Under the pieces are notes generated by a model that had not been told where the DNA came from, searched no databases, and saw nothing but the letters and a program-made list of their open reading frames with translations. The position numbers and the translations under genes were made by a program. Of a DNA stretch of 64,000 bases, positions 25,562-33,843 are shown piece after piece. Position 1 is the first letter of the stretch. Each line of letters starts with the position of its first letter. This stretch comes from Halothiobacillus sp. (GTDB taxonomy: Bacteria > Pseudomonadota > Gammaproteobacteria > Halothiobacillales > Halothiobacillaceae): assembly GCA_024635755.1 (NCBI GenBank), contig JAGXIF010000036.1, positions 1 through 64,000 of the forward strand, written 5' to 3'.

Positions 25562-27589
25562 ATGTCTTTAAATCAACCTCGCACGGCCGGACGACGGAGC
25601 TCGTTACTGACCCTCCCGGCAGCGATGGTCATGGTGCTGGCCGGTTGCCAGAATGGCGGAAGTGAATCGTCGCCGGAGCCGGTGAAAGACACGGCAGAAA
25701 CGGCGGCGCCCCTCGTCGGTGAGTACATCGATCGAAACCGATTCATCAACCCGGCGGCTCATATCCCGGCCCAGTGCTATGTCGAGACGGCGGGTGGGCG
25801 GCAGAACGCCTGTCTGTTCTGCCATAGCAATGGACTGTTCGAGCGTGATCTGGGCAACAACAACCCGCAGGCAGGGCGTTACCCCATCGTTGGTGACTTG
25901 CAACGGGAGTACGCCTTTGGTGCCAACCAGCATCCGCTGTACCAGAACGCCAGTGTAAATCCCCGGGAGAACACGCTGTCGCCGGAGTTGCTTCATCGGG
26001 CGGTTATCGATATCGGTCACCGTCCGCAGGACTGGAACATGCGGGCCCGGGTCCGTCAGGATAATTGGCAGGACGCCTTTTCACGGCGCCCGGGATCGCC
26101 GCAGGATTGGGATCCGGGAGTAAGTGGGGCGGAGATGCGACTGTTGCCCGAGCTTTCACCGGCGGATTTGCCGGTAGATGGTGATGGTTTCGTGCGAAGC
26201 GACGAGGCGGACCATGGGCTTTTCGAGGTCGATGGCGGCTGGATCACCGGCTGGCGAGCGATCAATTTCATGCCCTACGGGATATTCACTCCCCATGCCG
26301 GCAGTGTTTCGGGCATTTACATCCGTCTGCCGCAGCGCTTCATGAAGGACGCCAGTGGCAAGTTTTCCCTGTCGATATACTGAGAGAACCTCGACCTGCT
26401 GGCACGGGCCATACAGGACCGGTTGGGCTCGGATGATCCGGTGGTCTATGCCGGTGCGGCAGCAAACGTCGCAGTCGAACGTGGCCTGTGTCCGCTGGGT
26501 ACTGAATTCGCCCACCCGCTGCATTATGTCGATATGCAGGCTGATGGGCGCAGGGGCGCACCGAGCCGTTACCCGGGTGCTCGGGCCGAGCGCGTCAAGG
26601 AAGTGCGCTACATGTACAAGTACCAGCGGTTCGACCCGGGCGCGGTCTCGTCTGGCAACAAGGCCGAGGACGCACCGGTATATGCCAGTCGCGACGAGGG
26701 ATGGATCGCCAACGGCGCCGGCTGGATCCTCGCCGGTTACATCGAGGATCGCAGTGGAACGCTGCGGGCCCAGACGCCTGCGGAACTGACGCAGTGCGTC
26801 GGTTGTCATTCCGGCAATGCCAGAGATCCGGAGCGCCAGTACGAGTATTTCACGTCTGCGCCAGGCGCTACGGTCGATTCGACCTGGGCCTTCCCCCGGC
26901 AACTGACGGGAGATGCCGGCTGGCGTGAGATGGGTTATCTCGGCTTTGTCGCCGATCGGCCGGGTTCGACACCGGGGCGGGCCACGCGTCGAGATCCGCT
27001 TAACCGGACCGACGGCCGTGGAGAATTTCAGCTCTTTCTCGAGCATGTCGTCGGCGCAAGCCTGTACGGAGACATGCCCGAGTCGATGGACCGGTTTATG
27101 GATTCGACGGTACGCAAGGCTAAGGGCTATTCGGCTGACTGGGTGGCAGTGGACACCCGCTCGGCGGGATCATTCGCTGACAGCATGGCGACTCGTCAAC
27201 TGCTGATCCGGGAGATGACAGCTCGCGGAGAGCACGTTGACGAAGCGGGCGCGCCTCGCGCGTCTCTCTTCTATCCGACCGAGGCAGAAAGTCTCCAAGC
27301 GGCTCGACGCTACCGTCAGGTTGTGGTTACCCAGCGATACGAACTGGGTAAGGATGTGTTCGCCGATACGCCCATCACCCTGCAGTACCACCGCAAAGAG
27401 TCGACCGCTTTTTCTCATCAGGACGGTACACCCTATCTCCTTGGTGAAAAGATCACGGATCGGCCGATCGACACCCGCCCAACGAGTTTCACCTACGGTG
27501 TTGGGATCGGTGACACGCTGATCGATCCGGACCTGCCGTTCGAAGCGGAGGGCACCTACTTCCCGGATTATGTGCCACTGATCAAATAG
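25562..27589 (+). pseudogene. large lipoprotein with two CxxCH haem-c motifs, interrupted by a single in-frame TGA (26381-26383); pseudogene or recoded gene
   Basis: ORFs 25496..26383 and 26423..27589 share one frame and read as one about 675-aa protein; lipobox VMVLAGC; CLFCH and CVGCH. Confidence 0.7.
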
Positions 27590-27624
27590 GGAGACGCCCA
27601 CAGCAAACCCGTCTTGATGCAGCG

Positions 27625-27663
27625 CAGAGGCCAGGTCCCCGTTCGTTCGGGATCTGGCCTCTG
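27625..27663 (+). terminator. hairpin after the CxxCH gene
   Basis: CAGAGGCCAG-g-TCCC / GGGA-t-CTGGCCTCTG; T-tract weak. Confidence 0.5.
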
Positions 27664-27718
27664 TGTCATAATCCCGCACCATCACTCATGGGCCTTGTGT
27701 CCAGCGCCGACGGCAAGC

Positions 27719-28618
27719 ATGAAAATCCCGATTCTTACCTACCATTCGCTCAACACTCGGGGAACGTCCTACTCGGACAATGATCACGTGGCCCTCGAGT
27801 CCGACCTGCGCCTGCTCAAGCGCCTCGGTTATCGGGTGGTCCCCCTCAGCGAACTGGTGGACGCGTTCAATCGAAACGATCTCTCGCGTTATGAAGGTTC
27901 GCGTGTGTGCGCGATCACGTTCGACGACGGAGTTACGCACGACTACATCGACTTCTATCGTCCGAAACGGGGGCTCTTGAAGAGTTTCGCGCGCCTTCTG
28001 CGGGAAGCCGAGGAGTCCGAACGGGCCGGCTGGGAGCGATTAACGGCGACCAGCTTCGTCATTGCCTCACCCGATGCAAGGGACATCCTGGACCGTACCT
28101 GTATCGCCGGCCGCGGACAGTGGCACGATCTCTGGTGGCGCGATGCGGCCGAGGAAGGGGTGCTCGAGATCGGTAACCACAGCTGGGATCACTGCCATGC
28201 CAATCTTCCTGAGGTGGCGCAGCGAGAACAACGCAAGGGCAACTTCTTCGTGATCGACAACCAGGAGGACGCCGAACGCCAGATCCTCGATGCCGAGGAG
28301 TACATCGAGTCGAGGCTGGGTAAACTCAATGTTCGGATCTTCGCTTATCCATATGGCCACGTGAACGCATTTATTAGAGACGAATTTTTCCCCCGTCATG
28401 CCGATCGTTTTCGGGCCGCATTCAGCACGGCAGGGGATTACATGACCGAACGCAGCAATCGCTGGTCCATTCCAAGGTTTGTCTGTGGAGAGCATTGGTC
28501 CAGCCCAGAGGGGTTGGAAGCGATTCTTCTCGGCGGCGGGGGGGCTCGATCCTTTTTGCGGCGGAAAGTGGCACAAATGAAGGCTTGGTATCAGCGCCGC
28601 GCCACCCGGCGCCATTGA
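27719..28618 (+). CDS. polysaccharide deacetylase (NodB-homology) family protein
   Basis: IPILTYHSL...VCAITFDDG...EIGNHSWDHCH...FAYPYG; start placed at MKIPILTYHSL. Confidence 0.9.
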   Translation: MKIPILTYHSLNTRGTSYSDNDHVALESDLRLLKRLGYRVVPLSELVDAFNRNDLSRYEGSRVCAITFDDGVTHDYIDFYRPKRGLLKSFARLLREAEESERAGWERLTATSFVIASPDARDILDRTCIAGRGQWHDLWWRDAAEEGVLEIGNHSWDHCHANLPEVAQREQRKGNFFVIDNQEDAERQILDAEEYIESRLGKLNVRIFAYPYGHVNAFIRDEFFPRHADRFRAAFSTAGDYMTERSNRWSIPRFVCGEHWSSPEGLEAILLGGGGARSFLRRKVAQMKAWYQRRATRRH

Positions 28619-28681
28619 CTTGGCATTGTTTGGCAACTCGGTTGCCATGAATAACCGAACTGATTGGGAGAACAATCGATA

Positions 28682-29443
28682 ATGGGTGCACAACAGGCCG
28701 ACAATACCCCTTTTTTTCTGGTGGGGTGCGTGCGTTCGGGAACAACGCTACTCCGAGACCTGTTGCGACAGCATTCTCGCCTGGTCTGTCCAGAAGAGAC
28801 CCACTACTTTCGCTGGCCTCATCCGTTCGGTAGCGGAGACTTCATGCGGATACAGGAGAGCAATGGCACTCTCAAGCAGCATCGCCACATGGACGGCATT
28901 GGCGACCATGAATATGCGGAAATCTTGTCCAAGGCGACCAGCCGCCGAGACCTGCAGGATCGATATGCCGAGTTCTTTCTGGAGGCGAATGGGGTGGAAG
29001 GCAAGCGCTGGTTCGATAAGACTCCCCAGAATGTCTACGGGATGCTGCTTCTGAGCGCGATGTATCCCGGCGTCAAATTCCTTCACATCCACCGCCATCC
29101 CTTCAACGTGGTCGCCAGCCTCAAGGCGGGCAAGGTAATGGCACGCCACAGCCTACTTGGGGCCATCAATACCTGGCTGGAGGCGATCGCGATCGTGCAG
29201 CAGTTCGAGTCGGCTTGGCCGGGACAATTGCTCAATGTGAGTTACGAGCGTCTGACCCAAGACCCTCAAGGTGAGATGGCGCGCATCTTGACGTTCCTCG
29301 GTGAGGAAACACCCGACGAGATCGGTACGGGGATCCGGGTCCATGCGGAGAAGAACAAGTACCTCAAGCAGTTGACCGCCGAGGAGGTGGCCGCTATCCG
29401 GGACCTGCTGGGCGACCGCATGAGCCGCTACGGTTACGAGTAA
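28682..29443 (+). CDS. sulfotransferase family protein
   Basis: PFFLVGCVRSGTTLLRDLLRQHSRLVCPEETHYF (5'-PSB loop) and LHIHRHPFNVVASL (3'-PB). Confidence 0.88.
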   Translation: MGAQQADNTPFFLVGCVRSGTTLLRDLLRQHSRLVCPEETHYFRWPHPFGSGDFMRIQESNGTLKQHRHMDGIGDHEYAEILSKATSRRDLQDRYAEFFLEANGVEGKRWFDKTPQNVYGMLLLSAMYPGVKFLHIHRHPFNVVASLKAGKVMARHSLLGAINTWLEAIAIVQQFESAWPGQLLNVSYERLTQDPQGEMARILTFLGEETPDEIGTGIRVHAEKNKYLKQLTAEEVAAIRDLLGDRMSRYGYE

Positions 29444-31281
29444 TCTCGTTTCTGTGCATCCGCCTGTTGAGTCGACGCGACAGAATCGCCATGCGTGGCG
29501 ATGGCCGGGTTGGCGGAAACGTCTGACTGTTGATGGCCCGGACCAGGATCGCTCGCTAGCATCGTCGTCAGTAAATCCAGCATGCGAAAAGCCACCTCTT
29601 TCGCCCGGCTCAGGTGTCGCTGGTTCAGCGCCTTCTCGAAAGCGCAGAGCAAGCCGGCGAGGTAGACAACTGTTGGGTCAGGACGGTGCGTGTCGACAGG
29701 CCAGGGGACCTGCTCCAGGGCGTGTCGCAGTTCCTCCGGACGATACTCGACCAGCGCGGGTTCGTGGCCGACGGGTTCGATCACCCACTGATCCCAGCGC
29801 AGGCAGACGGGCGTCTCGTCGTCCCGCCAGTTGCCCCGCATGGCCATGGCCGGATTGTGCAGGGCCAGTGGCTGGTGCTTCACCCATCGTAGTAGTGAGT
29901 CCCACGCCTCGGTCAGTCGCGAGACCTTCTCGCGGTCTTCCTCGCACTCCAGCACCGGGCCGAGCTCCTCGAGCCGCTCGGCTGGCAGGCGTTCCCAGAC
30001 CAGCCGGTGGGTGCGGCGGTAGCGTTGGGCGAGGCGTTTGTCCGGCTGCAAGCCCCAGAGTGCGACCATCCGCGCCAGGCGTTGTGCACGCCAATTGTGT
30101 TGATCCGGCAGCTTCTCGCCTGGCCAAGGCAACAGGAAGACCCGGTGACCGGCCACCCGTGCCTGCCCGATCCAGCCGAGCAGGCCGTGATCGCGTGCCG
30201 GGTGGTTGGCCAGCAGTTCGGCCTCGTGGTCGGCCATCACCAGCGCGCGCTGCTCGAACCACTTCACCCCCAGCGTCTCCGTGCCACGCTCTCCGTCGAT
30301 CTCGGTGCACAGCCACAGGACGCCGGGCATGGCGCTGTCCACCCAATAATGCGTCCGCAGGCGCGAGTTGCCCGCGCCGTGAATATCATCCAGCACGGCC
30401 TGCAACCAGTCGGTTCGGGCGGATGGCGTGAAATCCCGTGTCAGCGTGTTGTCCGGCATGCGAGCACCGGGACCGGGGGCCAGGTCCGCGGAGAAGTAAA
30501 GGGGGCGGATGCGCTGCTCGCGCCGGTCGAGGAAGTGCGCGTCCTGCAGCAGCATCACGAGCTTCTGCTGCGACTCCCGTGCGAGCAGTAGGGTCACGAT
30601 GGCGATCAACGGATTCCCCGCGGCACCCTGCAGGTAGGTGACCATCAGCACGACGAAGGCGAGCAGGAAGTTCACCGAGCCGAGGATGCCGGCGAGAAAC
30701 CCCAGCTTCTCCTCGACCAGGCTGCGCGTGGCGTTGCCGATGGCCGACGACCACGTCGCCAGCCGCATCACGGCTAGGGCCTCCACGACGGCCAGGCCGG
30801 CGAGCACTAGGAACACCAGCGGGTCGAGCCATAGGCCCAAAGTGAACGTCCCGGCCGCCAACAGGGTCGAGGCACCGATCCGCCCGAGGCGATGGTAGCT
30901 GTCACGCATGAGGGTCTCGGCGTCAGCGAAGACCCGCAGCTTGTCGTGGCTGGCCGCAATGCGCCGGCTTCCACGTTCGGCCGCACGGTTCGCGCCCCAC
31001 TGGCAGAGGTGGTGCAGCCCGTAACTGAGCACCGAGGCCACCGCAAGCCCGGCGATGAAAGGGATGCGCTCCTCCGGGGATACCCACGGGTCGAGGTACG
31101 CCGGCAGCTCGGGCTGCGTGACCAGCAGCACGATCTTCAGTGGCAGGATGAAGGCCAGCAGAAGCAGCCCCTGCGAGAGCGCCAGCAGGATTACGGTGCC
31201 CAGTGCCTCGGCCGGTGTGAGCGCGCGCAGGCGCCCGGCGAGACGCCGAAGCAGGGAGGTGGAGTCGCGCAGGCGGGACAT
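29434..31281 (-). CDS. ABC-exporter-like transmembrane domain without NBD, fused to a degenerate kinase/phosphotransferase-like domain
   Basis: N-half with several TM helices (LLALSQGLLLLAFILPLKIVLLV; FLAGILGSVNFLLAFVVLMVTYL). C-half has VKWF, HEAELL, FLLPWPGEKL and LALHNPAMAMRGN...PVCLRWDQWVIEPVG, resembling APH-fold elements without clear catalytic Asp residues. Confidence 0.5.
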   Translation of the reverse strand: MSRLRDSTSLLRRLAGRLRALTPAEALGTVILLALSQGLLLLAFILPLKIVLLVTQPELPAYLDPWVSPEERIPFIAGLAVASVLSYGLHHLCQWGANRAAERGSRRIAASHDKLRVFADAETLMRDSYHRLGRIGASTLLAAGTFTLGLWLDPLVFLVLAGLAVVEALAVMRLATWSSAIGNATRSLVEEKLGFLAGILGSVNFLLAFVVLMVTYLQGAAGNPLIAIVTLLLARESQQKLVMLLQDAHFLDRREQRIRPLYFSADLAPGPGARMPDNTLTRDFTPSARTDWLQAVLDDIHGAGNSRLRTHYWVDSAMPGVLWLCTEIDGERGTETLGVKWFEQRALVMADHEAELLANHPARDHGLLGWIGQARVAGHRVFLLPWPGEKLPDQHNWRAQRLARMVALWGLQPDKRLAQRYRRTHRLVWERLPAERLEELGPVLECEEDREKVSRLTEAWDSLLRWVKHQPLALHNPAMAMRGNWRDDETPVCLRWDQWVIEPVGHEPALVEYRPEELRHALEQVPWPVDTHRPDPTVVYLAGLLCAFEKALNQRHLSRAKEVAFRMLDLLTTMLASDPGPGHQQSDVSANPAIATHGDSVASTQQADAQKRDYS

Positions 31282-31383
31282 GGTTGGCTGGGGTTCCTCG
31301 TGCGTGTGCGGTGGTCGGGCGGGGCAAGGGAGTGGGATGGTGCGTACGCTTCCGCGTTTGACCATCGCAGGGGCGCATGGTGC

Positions 31384-31414
31384 AAAAAAAAACGCCACCC
31401 GGAAAGGGTGGCGT
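31384..31414 (-). terminator. rho-independent terminator for the Ig-like lipoprotein gene
   Basis: A-run then CGCCACCC-GGAAA-GGGTGGCG; on the minus strand this is a stem-loop plus T-run. Confidence 0.85.
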
Positions 31415-31440
31415 GTATGTGTCTGCGGAGTTCTATTCCG

Positions 31441-33681
31441 TTAGTAGGGGAACGGTGTCGCTGTGGAGTTGCCCTGAACGGTAGCTTCTACCTCGTAGCT
31501 GTCACCGGGATTGCCGTCGTAATTGACGGTAATACTGGCTGAGCCGTCACCGGCTGTTACCGCAGATGATGCCGACAGGCTGGTAATAGACGGCACGGGG
31601 CTATCCGTATTGTCCGCGTCATTTGTGACGGCGGCGCTGAAGGTCACCGTCTGGCCGCTGGCAGGTTGGCCATCGCTGTCGTAGACAAAGACCGTGACGT
31701 CTCGTTGGCCGCTTCCAGGGCCTGCCACGCTGATAATCGGCGCCTCAACCGAAGCAGACGCCTCAACGGTAATTTCAATGGTTTCGTCATCACCGTCACC
31801 GCTAGCGAACGTCATGTCGAAGGAACCCGTGCTTAGCGGGACACCAGTGGTATCGAGGCTAAACCTAGCGCAGCCATCACTGCCAGTCGTCAAGGACCCA
31901 GCGCTGACGGATACACCGTTCGTGAGGCCAGCCGTGAGCGTGATATTCGGGCGCGGGACTCGATTGGCGTCCGCGGCACACATGGCCACCGGCGTCACTG
32001 CATTCGGCGGAAACGATGTGACTGACGATGTCAGGGTCCCGGCGGCAACACCGACGTAGTAAGCGCCAAAGTGGGTGCTGACCCCGTTTTCGGCTTCGGC
32101 AGTGATGATGGCCGGCTGATTCAAGCGGGAGACAGGGTAATTGATGAAGGTGTGTGCCACGCCGTTCTCGTCGGTTACCGCGGTGGCGCCGATATTGCCG
32201 TACTGCGCGCGACCTACCACCCAAGGGATGTTGTTGCCATCAACGTAGCCGGGTACTTCAGCAAACGGGAAGCTTCGGGTTACCGCCAACGACTGCGTGC
32301 TGTTCAGGGAATCAACCAGACGAGAGACCTGCATCTCCCGCTGGGTTCCTTGTTCGTCAGGCCACAACACCAAACGGTCAAGGTAGCCGACACCCTCGTC
32401 GACTAGGTCGACGCCGTCGACTTGATCGAAGCGGACTCCGCCCTCTACCGGGTTGCCTTGAGTGCCTTGGATCGCAAACCGAGGCCCGGAAGTGGTCGTG
32501 GGGGTCGCCGGCTGCGGCGAGAAGCCCGGGTTCGGGAAGCTGTCACGCGCGAGGGGCGAGTCAATCAGACCAAACCGGATGGTTTCGTTGGGAATCGGGT
32601 TCCCTTCCGCGTCTTGAACAACAACGCTCATCGAACGCGAGTAAACCCCCTGGTCGACGATCTCTCCCCCCTCTAGTGCAGCAGAGGCTTGGTTATTGAT
32701 GATCGCGTCCGCGAAGGCGCCACCAAAGCTCATCGAGGCAACGCGGCCATCCGAGATCGACAACGTATCCGTCTTGGTCACGGCTTGCTGGATACCGTTC
32801 TCGACATTGTTGTCGGCCGCATCTGCCGTAAGCCGCAGGTTCAACGTGCCGGATTGAGATCCGGACAGAACCGTAAAGCGAGCAAGACCACTGCCAGCGG
32901 TGGTGCGAGTGGTGATCGCCTGTCCGCTTTGACCGCCTTCCCCGATCAGGTAGGCGCCACCAAGGGTGTCACCGACGATCTCCGCCCGCACGTTGTTGGC
33001 GGAGGAGGCGGCAACCGGCTGGTTGCCGCCGTCGACCAGGTATGCCTCAGCCGTGGCCTGGTCGGTACGGTTCTGACCGCTGATGAAAATCGGGTTGGGT
33101 GTAATGTTGATGTCAAACGTCGACGGCATGCCGTTGGAGGTAGGGGAGGTCACATCAATCGTGATCGAGTCGGATGCGACCCCGCCATTGGGTGCTTGAT
33201 AGACGGCCGTAATAGTGGACGCGCCGGTCTTGGTGTGGCTCTGGAACAGCACCCGTGCTTGACTGCCGGAGACGTCCATCGGCAGCCCCCAGAATGCACT
33301 GGGTACCTCACGAGTCGAGCCGTCCGGGAGTGTGACTTCAACGGTGGTGGCGAAGTCCGGTTCGTAGAGTGCGCCGATATCGGTCCGGCCGCCCTCAATA
33401 CTAAACTCAATCTCGCCACCGCCCAGGATCACATTACCCTGCGAGTCACGAACAACAGCAGTGACTTCTGAAGTGAACAACGTGGTTTGGTCCGGGTACC
33501 GGTAGGAGCCGGGCAGTTGAACAGCAAGCTCCGTGCTGGTGGCCGAAAGATCAATGCTGGGAGACGCGGGTCCCGTTAGAGTTGGGCCGCTATCCCCCCC
33601 CCCTCCACCGCAGGCAGATAGCGTGAGCGCTGCGCCGAATAGGGCTGCACCTTTAAATGGTCTGATATCGAACTGCCACAT
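31441..33681 (-). CDS. Ig-like-domain (invasin/BIg-type) surface lipoprotein
   Basis: Lipobox FGAALTLSACGGGGG; repeated Ig-like strands (VVVQDAEGNPIPNETIRFGL; VFVYDSDGQPASGQTVTFSA; ASITVNYDGNPGDSYEVEATV); start with SD AAGGA at MWQFDIRPFKG. Confidence 0.7.
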   Translation of the reverse strand: MWQFDIRPFKGAALFGAALTLSACGGGGGDSGPTLTGPASPSIDLSATSTELAVQLPGSYRYPDQTTLFTSEVTAVVRDSQGNVILGGGEIEFSIEGGRTDIGALYEPDFATTVEVTLPDGSTREVPSAFWGLPMDVSGSQARVLFQSHTKTGASTITAVYQAPNGGVASDSITIDVTSPTSNGMPSTFDINITPNPIFISGQNRTDQATAEAYLVDGGNQPVAASSANNVRAEIVGDTLGGAYLIGEGGQSGQAITTRTTAGSGLARFTVLSGSQSGTLNLRLTADAADNNVENGIQQAVTKTDTLSISDGRVASMSFGGAFADAIINNQASAALEGGEIVDQGVYSRSMSVVVQDAEGNPIPNETIRFGLIDSPLARDSFPNPGFSPQPATPTTTSGPRFAIQGTQGNPVEGGVRFDQVDGVDLVDEGVGYLDRLVLWPDEQGTQREMQVSRLVDSLNSTQSLAVTRSFPFAEVPGYVDGNNIPWVVGRAQYGNIGATAVTDENGVAHTFINYPVSRLNQPAIITAEAENGVSTHFGAYYVGVAAGTLTSSVTSFPPNAVTPVAMCAADANRVPRPNITLTAGLTNGVSVSAGSLTTGSDGCARFSLDTTGVPLSTGSFDMTFASGDGDDETIEITVEASASVEAPIISVAGPGSGQRDVTVFVYDSDGQPASGQTVTFSAAVTNDADNTDSPVPSITSLSASSAVTAGDGSASITVNYDGNPGDSYEVEATVQGNSTATPFPY

Positions 33682-33843
33682 ATCGGATTCCTTCGTGATG
33701 TGTTTCAAAAATGAGAAATTGGGCTAGAGCAACGGCAGATCGCGAGTTAGCTTGGTGCCTGGTTCGCTCTAGGGCGCGCATCTGCAAATGCTGCGCCCGT
33801 GAACTGACCACGAATCTGAAAACGTTTAATTCCCGATCATGAG

